From contig PAQX01000105.1 in assembly GCA_002709835.1 (NCBI GenBank), positions 1 through 32,397 on the forward strand: DNA of 32,397 nucleotides, read 5' to 3'. Position 1 is the first letter of the stretch. Every line of letters begins with the position of its first letter. The notes beneath the pieces were generated by a model. The model did not search any database. It was given only the letters and a program-made list of their open reading frames with translations, and was not told the origin of the DNA. This DNA is from Deltaproteobacteria bacterium (GTDB lineage Bacteria; Myxococcota_A; UBA9160; UBA4427). Of this stretch, positions 1-9,666 are shown one piece after another. A program made the position numbers and the translations under genes.

Positions 1-182
<182 letters not shown>

Positions 183-351
183 AAATTTGGCTGATCGCCG
201 AGCTGGCTCGACGATCATGATCGCAAGCAGGGCTGCCGCGTGAAGCAAGCTCGAGGCCTGCTCAACGCGCCCTGCTAGGGGACTTTGTAAATGTTGTCTC
301 GATCCGCTTCGCCGAGTGTCCCCACCCGACTCTGCGAACCACACGCTATTC

Positions 352-365
352 AGTTTTCAAAGATC
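352..365 (-). promoter_or_regulatory. boxA-like rRNA antitermination element
   Basis: On the minus strand, about 170 nt upstream of the 16S 5' end, the sequence GATCTTTGAAAACTGAATAG resembles the boxA elements of rRNA leaders (E. coli TGCTCTTTAACA; Firmicutes-type CTTTGAAAACTGAATA). Its position between a candidate promoter and 16S is where NusB/NusE-dependent antitermination signals sit. The rest of the 183-420 leader holds no recognisable gene. Confidence 0.6.
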
Positions 366-420
366 GCTCGAGGCCCTGGGCGCCGGTAGAGAGCGCCATC
401 CAGACTGTCGAACCTAAACT

Positions 421-477
421 AAAAACCCGAGCCGAAGAAACCCGGCGCTGCTGAATGAGCAGCGTTGGATCGGGTCT
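421..477 (-). terminator. Structured terminator-like element between tyrS and the rrn leader
   Basis: On the minus strand an outer stem ACCCGA/TCGGGT encloses a strong inner hairpin, CGCTGCT-loop-AGCAGCG, and the outer stem is followed directly by TTTTT. This is the layout of an intrinsic terminator for transcripts arriving from tyrS. If the rrn promoter proposed at 525-553 is real, rRNA transcripts would also cross it before boxA. It may instead be a leader structure. Confidence 0.45.
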
Positions 478-524
478 ATGGCTTGGGAGTTGCCCCCGCG
501 AGTGATCCCCGCGGCGGGCGCCGG

Positions 525-584
525 AACGTACGGGACACAACGGGTCGGCGCAAGGGCAATTCTAAGCGGTTTAGAGCTTTTTTT
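525..584 (-). promoter_or_regulatory. Candidate rrn promoter with A-tract upstream element
   Basis: Minus strand: TTGCGC (553-548), a 17-base spacer, then TACGTT (530-525). Upstream lies a seven-A tract (584-578) and an AT-richer stretch that could act as an UP element for the RNA polymerase alpha subunit. Both hexamers match sigma-70 consensus only partly (TTG and TA...T). The call rests on spacing, the A-tract and location between tyrS and 16S. Confidence 0.3.
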
Positions 585-651
585 CGCCCGAGGGCGCCCG
601 AGTGGATCACGAGTTGCCGGTTGCTTTCGGGCGAGTCACTTTCGGCCCTTT

Positions 652-1884
652 TCAGGCGATCCGGACCCGCGCGAAGCGGCGTTTTCCGACCTGAACGAGG
701 TGTTCGCCAGCGGCCACGAGCGCCGTGGGGTCGCTTACGCGCTCCTGGTCGATCGAGACGCCGCCCTGCTGGGCGAGGCGCCTCGCCTCGCTCTTGCTCG
801 CAGCGAGCTTTGCTTCGACCAGCAGTTCGAACACCTTGAGCCCATCGCGCCCCCCGAGCGCCACATCCTCCTCGGGGATCTCGTCCGGCATTTCCTTGCG
901 CTGCACGACCTTTCGGAATTGCTCGCCGGCGGCGTCCGCTGAGGCATCGTCGTGTACTCGAGACCCAATACTGTGTGCAAGCCGATGCTTGAGCGACATC
1001 GGCTCGCCCTCGCCTTCTTCGAAGCCAGCGAGGTCGCCGCCAAGCTCGCCCCAGTCTCCCATCGACAGCAGCGCGTGCCACTCGGACATCGCCGCGTCCG
1101 GGATGCTCATGACCTTGCCATACATGTCGGCGGGCTCGTCGAGAATGCCGATCGCGTTGCCGAGGCTCTTGCTCATCTTCTCGTGGCCATCGAGACCGAC
1201 GAGGAGCGGATGCGTGATCACCGCCTGAGGTGCCTGCCCGTAGGCGCGCTGGAGCTCTCGGCCCATCAGGAGGTTGAAGGTCTGATCCGTCCCACCCAGC
1301 TCGACGTCGGCTTCGAGCGCCACGGAGTCGTAGCCCTGAACGAACGGATAGAGGAACTCGTGGATGAAGATCGGGCTTTCCGCCGCATAACGTTTGGAGA
1401 AGTCGTCACGCTCGAGCATGCGCGCGACCGTGGTCTGAGAGCAGAGACGCACGAAGTCGGAGGGCGTCATCTCGTCCATCCACTCGCCGTTGAAGCGCAC
1501 CTCGACCTTCGAGACGTCGAGCAACCGGGCGACCTGATCGACGTAGGTCTGCGCGTTCTCACGAACCTGCTCCGCGTCGAGCGCCGGGCGGGTCTTGCTC
1601 TTCCCCGACGGATCACCGATCCGCGCCGTGAAATCCCCGACGAGGAAGATCGGCGTATGCCCGAGTTCCAGGAAGCGCCGAAGCTTCACGAGCTGCACGC
1701 TGTGTCCGAGATGGAGGTCAGGAGAAGACGGATCCATCCCGAGCTTCACGCGCAGCGGGCGATCCTCCCGGAGGCACACCGCGAGTCGCTCGGCGAGCTC
1801 TGCCTCACCATGGAAGTCGACCGCGCCTTCGCGCATCACAGCGAGCTGACGCTCGACCTCCTGCTTGATCGCTGCATCCGTCAT
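652..1884 (-). CDS. tyrS: Tyrosyl-tRNA synthetase (TyrZ-like)
   Basis: Charges tRNA-Tyr with tyrosine in the cytosol. This 410-residue protein has the class I signatures: an HLGH motif at residues 58-61 and KMSKS at 236-240, with a C-terminal S4-like RNA-binding domain from roughly residue 340. Length and motif layout match the TyrZ-type branch, which has HLGH where E. coli TyrS has HxGH in a different context. The ATG at 1884 is preceded on the minus strand by AGGGA about six bases away. It is the last gene of the zapB-like/zapA/cyclo-ligase series, 42 bases after the cyclo-ligase stop, so co-transcription is likely. The terminator-like hairpin at 421-477 would end the unit before the rRNA genes. 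Confidence 0.96.
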   Translation of the reverse strand: MTDAAIKQEVERQLAVMREGAVDFHGEAELAERLAVCLREDRPLRVKLGMDPSSPDLHLGHSVQLVKLRRFLELGHTPIFLVGDFTARIGDPSGKSKTRPALDAEQVRENAQTYVDQVARLLDVSKVEVRFNGEWMDEMTPSDFVRLCSQTTVARMLERDDFSKRYAAESPIFIHEFLYPFVQGYDSVALEADVELGGTDQTFNLLMGRELQRAYGQAPQAVITHPLLVGLDGHEKMSKSLGNAIGILDEPADMYGKVMSIPDAAMSEWHALLSMGDWGELGGDLAGFEEGEGEPMSLKHRLAHSIGSRVHDDASADAAGEQFRKVVQRKEMPDEIPEEDVALGGRDGLKVFELLVEAKLAASKSEARRLAQQGGVSIDQERVSDPTALVAAGEHLVQVGKRRFARVRIA

Positions 1885-1926
1885 CGGAATCCCTGCTCCA
1901 TCGTCGTTTGCACCCGGCCCCGGGGC

Positions 1927-2538
1927 CTACCGCCCCCGGGCGTACGTCGCCCTCGGCGTCACCACGGCATCCAACGGGACATCGTGCGCGTCCACCGGAA
2001 CCGCGTCGACGATCTGCCGTTCGAGCGCCAGTCCGATCGTATGCAGCCGGCCGCGGTCGTTCGGCACCATCGATCCGCGCGTGCGCGCCCGGTCCGAGGC
2101 CGCGAGGGCACGGTCATAGTAGCCTGCCCCTCGACCCAGGCGCCCCCCGAGACGGTCGAACGCGAGGCCGGGAACCAGAATCAGATCGGCTTCTGCGAGA
2201 TCCACGATCGGCGCAGAGACCGACGGCTCGGGCACGTCGAAGGCGCCGGGGACCAGCGGCGCCCCGACCCGGTGCTCCGCGAACTCGAGTGCCCCCTCGC
2301 CGAGGACCCGCGGAAGCAGGACGCGATGCCCCGCCGCCCAGGCGGCTTCCATCAGCGCCGCCGTCGCGATCTCGCCTGGGAGATTCGCGTAGAGCGCGAT
2401 GGTCCCGGGCTCCCGCCACACGGTGAGCGCGGCGACGCGCGCCGCGATGGCGATCGCCCCGGAGCTGCGTTCCGCGTCGGAGAGACGTCGAAGCGCTGCT
2501 CGCATCGACTTGCGCAAAGCCGACTTCGCCTCGCCCAC
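1927..2538 (-). CDS. 5-formyltetrahydrofolate cyclo-ligase
   Basis: Converts 5-formyl-THF to 5,10-methenyl-THF using ATP, returning folate to the one-carbon pool (MTHFS/YgfA family). The 203-residue length is normal. The N-terminal basic helix (ALRKSMRAALRRLS) and the C-terminal signature PGLAFDR...GRGAGYYDR (residues 123-143) are characteristic. The start is GTG at 2538; an ATG at residue 12 would cut into the conserved N-terminal helix, so GTG is preferred although the ribosome-binding site is weak. The neighbour upstream is zapA, a pairing conserved across many proteobacteria. There the 6S RNA gene often lies between them, but here the gap is only 32 bases and cannot hold it. Confidence 0.93.
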   Translation of the reverse strand: MGEAKSALRKSMRAALRRLSDAERSSGAIAIAARVAALTVWREPGTIALYANLPGEIATAALMEAAWAAGHRVLLPRVLGEGALEFAEHRVGAPLVPGAFDVPEPSVSAPIVDLAEADLILVPGLAFDRLGGRLGRGAGYYDRALAASDRARTRGSMVPNDRGRLHTIGLALERQIVDAVPVDAHDVPLDAVVTPRATYARGR

Positions 2539-2570
2539 GGCGCTATGGGCCTGTGACGTGTTACCGCCGG

Positions 2571-3053
2571 TCAGGAAGTCCGGTCGCCGCCGGCCGCCGC
2601 ACGAGGCGCCTCCAGCGCCTGCTCCGAGGCCGTCGCCGCTTCCCGCTCGCGCAGACTCTCAGGGCTCGGGAGCTCGAGCGTTTTCGCGCCTTGCGACGCT
2701 TCAGGCGCCGCTTCGACGGTCTCTTCCACCGCCGGATTAACCGGCTTCGTGATCAGCGCCGCTTCGACCTGTTCGATCAGCGACCGGAGCTTGTCGTCTT
2801 CGATCGCGGTCGAGCCTTCCGGCGTCCGCGCTTCGCGCAGTGCGAGAATCTCGCGCGCCAGGTTGAGACAGGTCAGCACGGCCACATCGAAGGAGTCCAC
2901 CGTCCCCGTTCGCTCGCGAACGTGCGCCATCGCCCGATCCACGTATCCCGCGATCTCCTTGAGCCCGTCGGGGTCGGCATCGCTGCGAATCTTGTACTCG
3001 TGGCCGGCGATCCGAACCGTGACGACCGACCGCGCTTTGGCTTCTTCGGTCAT
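2571..3053 (-). CDS. zapA: Cell division protein ZapA
   Basis: ZapA binds and bundles FtsZ filaments at the division ring. The N-terminal ~70 residues carry the family pattern: VTVRIAGHEYKI, then a helix with AGYVDRAM, then DVAVLTCLNLAREILALRE leading into the coiled coil. At 160 residues it is longer than typical ZapA (~100). The extra is an Ala/Glu-rich, apparently disordered C-terminus of about 60 residues. The ATG at 3053 overlaps the upstream stop in an ATGA arrangement, indicating translational coupling with the zapB-like gene. Longer reading frames upstream overlap that gene and are not credible. Confidence 0.9.
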   Translation of the reverse strand: MTEEAKARSVVTVRIAGHEYKIRSDADPDGLKEIAGYVDRAMAHVRERTGTVDSFDVAVLTCLNLAREILALREARTPEGSTAIEDDKLRSLIEQVEAALITKPVNPAVEETVEAAPEASQGAKTLELPSPESLREREAATASEQALEAPRAAAGGDRTS

Positions 3054-3352
3054 GCGGTCTCCGCCACGGCAGACGCGCTCGCCTGCAGCTGCTCGAGGCG
3101 CGCAAGGATCTTGTCCACCCCCTCGACCGCGGCTGCGCGCGTCGCGCGCTCCCGTTCGAGTTTCGCCTCGAGGGATGTTAGGCGGGCCTCGCGATCGACT
3201 AGTTCCTCGAGAAGAGCGGCCTTCTCCGTCGAGAGACGCTCGTGCTCTGCGATCAGGAAGGCGATGGAACGCTCGAGTCGCTCGTAGTCGAAGCGCTTCG
3301 CGTCCGTCGCATGTTCGGAAATCGGATCCGTCTGGAGATCGTTTCTTGCCAA
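3050..3352 (-). CDS. Small coiled-coil protein, ZapB-like
   Basis: A 100-residue protein, mostly one predicted coiled coil (about residues 25-92) rich in Glu, Arg, Leu and Ala with heptad-like spacing, and no membrane segment. It overlaps zapA by the ATGA tetranucleotide, and small coiled-coil genes just ahead of zapA are commonly annotated as ZapB-like division proteins. I infer a division-ring role from size, fold and coupling, not from a diagnostic motif. The only in-frame start after the upstream stop is TTG at 3352, with a weak ribosome-binding site, so the exact N-terminus is uncertain. Confidence 0.68.
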   Translation of the reverse strand: MARNDLQTDPISEHATDAKRFDYERLERSIAFLIAEHERLSTEKAALLEELVDREARLTSLEAKLERERATRAAAVEGVDKILARLEQLQASASAVAETA

Positions 3353-3524
3353 CGTTCGCGCCCCGTCTTCGCGTTGGAATCACTCGCTCGTCGAGATCTA
3401 GCCTACACGATTCATGCGGGGTAGGGGCGAGTGAAACGCGCGCTCCGAACGTTCAGAGGAACGGATGGCGTGCCGCCTCGCGCGAGTGGGCACGGGCGCA
3501 TTCCTGATCGAGCGGAAGTGCGAC

Positions 3525-3567
3525 ACGGCAAAAAGAAACGCCGTATCGAGACGAACCCCCTCGGTTC
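3525..3567 (-). terminator. Weak candidate terminator after gltD
   Basis: On the minus strand a GAACC/GGTTC hairpin (3567-3553) spans the gltD stop codon, and a TTTCTTTTT run follows about 20 bases later, itself looped between ACGGC and GCCGT arms. The pieces are not in the tight stem-then-U order of a classic intrinsic terminator. The rest of 3353-3524 holds no recognisable gene. Confidence 0.25.
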
Positions 3568-5056
3568 AGCCCGGAAAATTCCCGACCGTGTTGCGCGACT
3601 GAAGGCGCGACTCGCCCATCAGGTACCGGTCGACGGCGCGGGCCGCCTCACGTCCTTCCCACTGGGCCCAGACGACGAGGCTCTGCCCCCGACGACAGTC
3701 GCCCGCGGCGAACACTCCCGGCTCGGAAGTCCGGTAGTCGCCGAGATTCGCTTCGATGTTGCCCCGCGGATCGAGCTTGAGGCCGAGACCCTCGATGAGA
3801 CCCTGCTGGACGGGCCCGAGAAAGCCCAGCGCGAGGAGGACGAGATCCGCGTCCATCTCGAACTCGCTGCCCTCCACCTCTTCCATCACAGGGCGACCGC
3901 TCTCGTCGGGGTCGCCAAAGCGCACCTGGACGCCGTGGAGCTTCTCGATGCGGCCATTCGACCCCGAAAAGCGCTTGGTCATCATCGCGTACTGTCGGGT
4001 TCCCCCCTCGTCATGGGAGCTGGAGCCTCGCGCGATCATGGGCCACATCGGCCACGGCGTCGCGGGATTGATGCCGTGCGGCGGCTCGTCCAACAGCTCG
4101 AGAGAAGTCACCGAGCTGGCCCCCTGCCGAAGGCTCGTCCCCACACAATCGGATCCCGTGTCCCCGCCCCCGAGCACGACGACGTTCTTCTTACCCGCGA
4201 GGATGTCCTCCTCCGGCGGTAGCTGGTCGCCATGAACCCGCTTGGTCGCCTGCGGAAGGAACTCCATCGCGAAGTGGACGCCCTCAAGGTCGCGGCCCTC
4301 GACGGGGAGGTCGCGGGGGTGCTCGGCCCCCATCGTGAGGAGCACCGCGTCGTAGTTCTTGCGCAGGTCCGCGGCGGTCAGATCCTTGCCGACCTCGACG
4401 CCGGTCTGGAAGGAAACCCCCTCCTCCTTCATCTGCTCGAGGCGCCGATCGATGATCCACTTCTCCATCTTGAACTCAGGGATCCCGTAGCGGAGCAGAC
4501 CGCCGATCCGGTCGTTCTTCTCGAAGAGGGTCACCGAATGCCCCGCCCTGGCGAGCTGCTGGGCGGCGGCGAGCCCGGCGGGACCGGAGCCGACCACGGC
4601 AACGGACTTGCCCGTGCGCTTCTCCGGGACGGCGGGCTTGATGTAGCCGCGGTCCCAGCCCTCGCTCACGATCTTGAACTCGATGTTCTTGATCGTGACG
4701 GGGTCGTCGTTGATGCCCAGCACACAGCCGGCCTCACAGGGCGCAGGACAGATCGAGCCGGTGAACTCCGGAAAGTTGTTCGTCGAGTGGAGTCGGCTGA
4801 TCGCCTCCTCCCATTTTCCGCGGTACACGAGATCGTTCCAGTCGGGGATGACGTTCCCGAGCGGACAGCCACCGCGACCGCTGTTCGGGTTGCTGCAGAA
4901 CGGGATGCCGCAGTCCATGCAGCGCGACGCCTGATCGGTCAGCTGCTCGACGGGAATCACGTTCATCACCTGCTTGAAGTCGCCGATGCGCTCCTGCTTG
5001 TCGCGGTAGGTGACGTTCTCGCGCTTCTGCTCGAGGAATCCGGTGGGCTTCGCCAT
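3566..5056 (-). CDS. gltD: Glutamate synthase small (beta) subunit
   Basis: The beta subunit oxidises NADPH through FAD and passes electrons over iron-sulfur clusters to the large subunit GltB. Residues 46-64 carry CxxCxxxxC...C and residues 103-111 carry CPAPCEAGC, which bind the [4Fe-4S] clusters. The FAD site is [11 protein letters not shown] (155-165), a second nucleotide fold has [12 protein letters not shown], and the C-terminal FAADC-type motif is FAAGDC. Length is 496 residues. ATG at 5056 is chosen over a TTG five codons upstream because a GAGAGAG Shine-Dalgarno-like run precedes the ATG. It follows gltB by 95 bases in the usual gltB-gltD order. Confidence 0.96.
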   Translation of the reverse strand: MAKPTGFLEQKRENVTYRDKQERIGDFKQVMNVIPVEQLTDQASRCMDCGIPFCSNPNSGRGGCPLGNVIPDWNDLVYRGKWEEAISRLHSTNNFPEFTGSICPAPCEAGCVLGINDDPVTIKNIEFKIVSEGWDRGYIKPAVPEKRTGKSVAVVGSGPAGLAAAQQLARAGHSVTLFEKNDRIGGLLRYGIPEFKMEKWIIDRRLEQMKEEGVSFQTGVEVGKDLTAADLRKNYDAVLLTMGAEHPRDLPVEGRDLEGVHFAMEFLPQATKRVHGDQLPPEEDILAGKKNVVVLGGGDTGSDCVGTSLRQGASSVTSLELLDEPPHGINPATPWPMWPMIARGSSSHDEGGTRQYAMMTKRFSGSNGRIEKLHGVQVRFGDPDESGRPVMEEVEGSEFEMDADLVLLALGFLGPVQQGLIEGLGLKLDPRGNIEANLGDYRTSEPGVFAAGDCRRGQSLVVWAQWEGREAARAVDRYLMGESRLQSRNTVGNFPG

Positions 5057-5151
5057 CTGAGTCTCTCTCAACGCCCTGCCCCGACCTTTGAGGCTGCGTC
5101 CTGGGGGTTCGTCGCGAACGCGCTCGGCGCGCCGCGTCGGTCAATGTTCCG

Positions 5152-8100
5152 CTAGCGGGAAGGCGTAATGCCCTCAGCCGCCATCTTTTCGAGGGCCTCG
5201 CGGTACTCCGTCGGGAACACCTTCACGAACTTCGGTGCGTAGGCATCCCAGTTCTTGAGGATGTCTTCCGCCCGTCCGCTCCGCGTGTAATCGAAGTGCT
5301 TGCGGAGCATATCCTGAAGGTACTCCGCATCGTCCTCACCGAGGGCCTCGAGGTCCACCGCCGCCAGCGGATTCAGGTGAGTCTCGAAATCGCCCGCTTC
5401 GTCGAGGATGTAGGCGATTCCGCCACTCATCCCGGCGGCGAAGTTCAGGCCCGTGGGGCCGAGGATGATCGCGCGTCCGCCCGTCATGTACTCGCAGCCG
5501 TGGTCGCCCACGCCTTCGACGACGGCATGGGCCCCGGAGTTGCGCACGCAGAAGCGCTCCCCCGCCGGACCGTGGAAGAACGCCTCGCCCCCGGTCGCGC
5601 CGTAGAGCAGCACGTTTCCGGCGATGATGTTCGTCGTCGGGTCGTAGGACACGTTCTCCGGGGCGCGCACGATCACGCGACCACCGGAAAGGCCCTTGCC
5701 GCAGTAGTCGTTCGCGTCGCCCGTGACCCGGATCTGGATACCCTTGGGCAGCCAGGCTCCGAGGCTCTGACCGGCCGAGCCAGTGAACTCGATCTCGATC
5801 GTGCCGTCCGGCAGCGCCTCGAGCCCGTACTTCCGGCTGACCTCGGAACCGAGGATCGTCCCCACCGTGCGGTTGATGTTCTCGATCGGGAGCTCGATCT
5901 TGACCTGCTCGCCCCTCTCGAGCGCCGGAGCGGCCAGCTCGAGCAGCTGCATATCGAGGGCGTTCTCGAGGCCGTGATCCTGCTTGCCGGTGTTCACGAT
6001 GTCGTGCGGCACGTCGGGTCGGTACAGGAGGTCGGTCAGGTCGACCGAGGACGCCTTCCAGTGGTTGATGGACTTGCGCATCTGCAGGCGCTGGGTCTGA
6101 CCGATCATCTCGTCCATCTTCCGGTAGCCGAGCTTGGCCATGAGCTGGCGCAGCTGCTCCGCCACGAAGAAGAAGAACTTCACCACGTGCTCGGGCTCGC
6201 CCGCGAATCGCTCCCGGAGTTCCGGGCGCTGGGTCGCGATGCCGACCGGGCAGGTGTTCAGATGGCAGACTCGCATCAGAATGCAGCCCATCGCAACGAG
6301 CGGCGCCGTCGCGAAGCCGAACTCATCGGCGCCCAGCAGCGCGCCGATCGCGACGTCCCGACCGGTCTTGAAGCCACCGTCCACCTGGAGCTTGATGCGC
6401 CCGCGGAGGTCGTTCTGGACCAGCGTCTGCTGGGTCTCGGAGAGACCGATCTCCCAGGGGCAGCCCGCGTTCTTGATCGACGTGAGCGCAGAGGCGCCCG
6501 TGCCGCCGTCGTGCCCCGAGATCAGCACACCGTCCGCCTTGCCCTTCGAGACGCCAGCGGCAATCGTGCCGACCCCGGTCTCGGAAACGAGCTTGACCGA
6601 CACGTTGCCGTAGCGGTTGGCGTTCTTCAGGTCGTGAATCAGCTGGGACAGATCCTCGATCGAGTAGATGTCGTGGTGCGGGGGCGGCGACGTCAGGCCC
6701 ACGCCCGGCGTCGAATACCGTGTGTCCGCGATGATCTGGTCGACCTTGTGACCGGGCAGCTCACCGCCCTCACCGGGCTTCGCGCCCTGGGCAATCTTGA
6801 TCTGCACCTCGTCCGAGTTGACCAGGTAGGCGCTCGTCACACCGAAGCGGCCGGAGGCCACCTGCTTGATCTTCGATCGGCGGAGGTCGCCGTTGTCGTC
6901 CGGAGTCCAACGCTTCGGATCCTCACCGCCCTCGCCCGTGTTCGAGCGTCCACCGATCCGGTTCATCGCGATCGCCAGGGTCTCGTGAGCTTCCGCCGAG
7001 ATCGAGCCGTAGGACATGGCGCCGGTGCAGAAGCGCACGACGATGTCCTCGACCGGTTCTACCTCTTCGAGCGGAACCGGGTCCTGGTCGAACTTGAACT
7101 CCAGCAGACCGCGGAGCGTGCGCATGCGGACCGCGTCGTCGTTGGCCGCCTGGGCGTACTCCTCGAAGCTCTTCCAGCTCTCGTTCCGCACTGCATGCTG
7201 GAGCTTGGAGACGCTCTCGGGGTTGAACGTGTGCTGCTCGCCGCGAAGGCGCCACTGATAGAGCCCTCCCGGGTCGAGCTCCGGATACTCGTACTCGTTC
7301 TCCGGAAACCCGCGGTCGTGACGCATCTCGACTTCGCGCGCGAGGACGTCGAGGCCGATGCCCCTCACCCGGGAGTGAGTGCCGTCGAAGGCGAGCTTCA
7401 CGATTTCCTCGCCCAGACCGACGGCCTCGAAGATCTGGGCACCGCGGTACGACTGCAGCGTCGAGATCCCCATCTTCGCGAAGATCTTGAGCAGGCCCAG
7501 ATCGATCGCCTTGAGGTAGTTCTCCACGGCAGTCTCGAAGTCGAGAGCGTCCGGGGTGAACGTCTTCGCGTCGACGATGTCGCCGATCGTCTCGAAGGCG
7601 AGGTAGGGGTTGATACCCCCCGCGCCATAGCCGACGAGGAGCGCCATGTGGGCGACTTCCCGGGCCTCCCCGGTCTCTACGATGATGCCGCAGCGGGTTC
7701 GCAGGACCTTGCGGATCAGGTGGTGGTGGACCGCGCCCGTCGCGAGGAGGGACGGGATCGGCGCGAGTTCGGGAGAAACACCGCGATCCGACAGGATCAC
7801 GATGTTCGCACCGCCTTCGACCGTCTGCTCTGCTTCTAGGCAAAGCTGATCGATCGCCGACCGGAGACCGTCGCCGCCATCCGCCTTCTTGAAGAGCGTG
7901 GACAGGGTGACCGCCTTGAAGCCCGGCTTGTCGATCTGGCGGATCGCCTCGAGCTCGGCGTCGCGCAGGACGGGCCGATGAAGCCGGAGCAGCTGCGCGT
8001 GCTCGGGCGTCTCTTCGAGGAGGTTCTTCTCCTCGCCGAGCGTCGAGTCGAGGGTCATGACCGGGCGCTCGCGAATCGAGTCGATCGCCGGGTTCGTCAC

Positions 8101-9666
8101 CTGTGCGAAGTTCTGCTTGAAGTAGGAGAAAAGCAGCCGGGGCTTGTCCGAGAGGCAAGCGAGGGCCGAGTCCTCCCCCATGGAACCGAGCGCCTCCTTC
8201 CCGTTCGCCGCCATCGGCGCGAGCAGGAAGCGCATATCCTCGAGGGTGTACCCGAAGGTCTGCTGGAGCGAGAGCCGGATCTCGGGGTTCGGCTGGTGGA
8301 CCGCATCGACATTTCCGAGATCACCGAGTTCGATCTGATGGGTCTCGACCCAGGTCTTGTACGGCTGTCGCTGGATGTATCGCTCCTTGAGCTCCTCATC
8401 ACGGACGATGCGCCCTTCGTCGAGGTCCGCGTAGAACATGCGGCCGGGCTCGAGGCGGCCCTTCTCTTCGACGTCTTCGGGCTGGATCGGGAGCGTCCCG
8501 ACCTCGGAGCCCATCACGAGGAGGCCTTCCTTGGTCAGCACGTAGCGGGAGGGGCGAAGACCATTGCGGTCGAGGACCGCGCCGACGCCGTCCCCATTCG
8601 AGAAGCACATGGAGGCCGGGCCATCCCAGGGCTCCATCATGCACGAGTGGTACTCGTAGAAGCCGCGGCGATCCGCCGACATCGTCGGATCGTTCTCCCA
8701 CGCTTCCGGGATCATCATGAGCATCGACTGCGCGAGATCGCGGCCGGCGAGATGCAGGAACTCCAGGGCATTGTCGAAGCGCGCCGAATCGGACGTGCCG
8801 TTGCGCATGACCGGGAAGAGCTTCTGGAGGTCGTCTCCGAAGAGGTTCGACTTGAGCGTGCCCTCGCGGGCGTTCATCCAGTTCTGGTTGCCGCGGATCG
8901 TATTGATCTCACCGTTGTGCGCGAGATAACGGAACGGCTGCGCGAGGTCCCACGTCGGGAACGTGTTGGTCGAGTAGCGCTGATGGACGAGGGCCACGCG
9001 GCTCTCGAGATCCGGATCCTGGAGGTCGGGGAAGAACTCCGGGGTCTGATGCGCCAGGAACATGCCCTTGAACAGGAAGGTCTTCGAGGAAAGGCTGGCG
9101 ATGTGGAACGCGGAGCCGAGCTTCTCGATCTCGTTCTCGATCTGGCGGCGGATGACGAGGAGCTTGCGCTCGAAGTCCATCTGCTCGAGGCCGTCGGCGG
9201 CACCGACGAAGAACTGCTTGACCTCGGGCATCCCGGCCCGGGCGATCTCCCCGATCGTGGAGGGATCGGTCGGGACCTCGCGCCATCCGAGGAAGTTCTG
9301 GCCTTCGGCGGTCACCCAGGACTCGACGGTGGCGATCTGGCGTGCGCGCTCGTCGGGATCGGTAGCGAGAAAGACGAGGGCCGAGGCGTAGCGACCGAGC
9401 TCGGGGAGGCCGAAGCCCGCCGCGTCGGCGACTTTGCGGAGGAACTTGTCGGGCGTCTGGATGAGCATGCCCGCGCCGTCGCCGGTGGCTTCGTCCGCGC
9501 CCGCCGCGCCGCGATGGGTCAGCCGGCAGAGGATCTCAGTGGCCTGCTCGATGATCGTATGACTCGCCGGCTTCTTGAGGTCGGCGACGAAGCCGATGCC
9601 GCAAGCATCATGCTCGAGTTCCGGGTCGTAGAGGCCCTGCTTCGGGGGGAGTCCGTATCGCATCAT
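5152..9666 (-). CDS. gltB: Glutamate synthase large (alpha) subunit
   Basis: Makes two glutamates from glutamine and 2-oxoglutarate, with GltD supplying electrons; with glutamine synthetase it assimilates ammonium. The 1,504-residue length is normal. Cys22 (EHDACGIGF) is the class II glutaminase nucleophile and is expected to become N-terminal after propeptide removal. The order is glutaminase domain, central domain, FMN-binding synthase domain (with PGEGGELPGHKV), the [3Fe-4S] cysteine cluster CILMRVCHLNTCPVG, and the C-terminal glycine-rich beta-helix domain (GLSGGRVIV, GATGGEAFFHG). The start is the tandem ATGATG at 9666; a longer open frame to 9987 is a GC-rich extension without similarity to the family. 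A 354-nt leader precedes it. Confidence 0.97.
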   Translation of the reverse strand: MMRYGLPPKQGLYDPELEHDACGIGFVADLKKPASHTIIEQATEILCRLTHRGAAGADEATGDGAGMLIQTPDKFLRKVADAAGFGLPELGRYASALVFLATDPDERARQIATVESWVTAEGQNFLGWREVPTDPSTIGEIARAGMPEVKQFFVGAADGLEQMDFERKLLVIRRQIENEIEKLGSAFHIASLSSKTFLFKGMFLAHQTPEFFPDLQDPDLESRVALVHQRYSTNTFPTWDLAQPFRYLAHNGEINTIRGNQNWMNAREGTLKSNLFGDDLQKLFPVMRNGTSDSARFDNALEFLHLAGRDLAQSMLMMIPEAWENDPTMSADRRGFYEYHSCMMEPWDGPASMCFSNGDGVGAVLDRNGLRPSRYVLTKEGLLVMGSEVGTLPIQPEDVEEKGRLEPGRMFYADLDEGRIVRDEELKERYIQRQPYKTWVETHQIELGDLGNVDAVHQPNPEIRLSLQQTFGYTLEDMRFLLAPMAANGKEALGSMGEDSALACLSDKPRLLFSYFKQNFAQVTNPAIDSIRERPVMTLDSTLGEEKNLLEETPEHAQLLRLHRPVLRDAELEAIRQIDKPGFKAVTLSTLFKKADGGDGLRSAIDQLCLEAEQTVEGGANIVILSDRGVSPELAPIPSLLATGAVHHHLIRKVLRTRCGIIVETGEAREVAHMALLVGYGAGGINPYLAFETIGDIVDAKTFTPDALDFETAVENYLKAIDLGLLKIFAKMGISTLQSYRGAQIFEAVGLGEEIVKLAFDGTHSRVRGIGLDVLAREVEMRHDRGFPENEYEYPELDPGGLYQWRLRGEQHTFNPESVSKLQHAVRNESWKSFEEYAQAANDDAVRMRTLRGLLEFKFDQDPVPLEEVEPVEDIVVRFCTGAMSYGSISAEAHETLAIAMNRIGGRSNTGEGGEDPKRWTPDDNGDLRRSKIKQVASGRFGVTSAYLVNSDEVQIKIAQGAKPGEGGELPGHKVDQIIADTRYSTPGVGLTSPPPHHDIYSIEDLSQLIHDLKNANRYGNVSVKLVSETGVGTIAAGVSKGKADGVLISGHDGGTGASALTSIKNAGCPWEIGLSETQQTLVQNDLRGRIKLQVDGGFKTGRDVAIGALLGADEFGFATAPLVAMGCILMRVCHLNTCPVGIATQRPELRERFAGEPEHVVKFFFFVAEQLRQLMAKLGYRKMDEMIGQTQRLQMRKSINHWKASSVDLTDLLYRPDVPHDIVNTGKQDHGLENALDMQLLELAAPALERGEQVKIELPIENINRTVGTILGSEVSRKYGLEALPDGTIEIEFTGSAGQSLGAWLPKGIQIRVTGDANDYCGKGLSGGRVIVRAPENVSYDPTTNIIAGNVLLYGATGGEAFFHGPAGERFCVRNSGAHAVVEGVGDHGCEYMTGGRAIILGPTGLNFAAGMSGGIAYILDEAGDFETHLNPLAAVDLEALGEDDAEYLQDMLRKHFDYTRSGRAEDILKNWDAYAPKFVKVFPTEYREALEKMAAEGITPSR

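Noticed and set aside
2539..2570. 6S RNA gene between zapA and the folate cyclo-ligase
   Set aside because: The gap is only 32 bases; 6S RNA needs about 180.
5296..7839. 847-codon open frame on the plus strand across gltB
   Set aside because: It mirrors gltB on the opposite strand and has no family resemblance; long antisense frames are expected in GC-rich codon-biased DNA.
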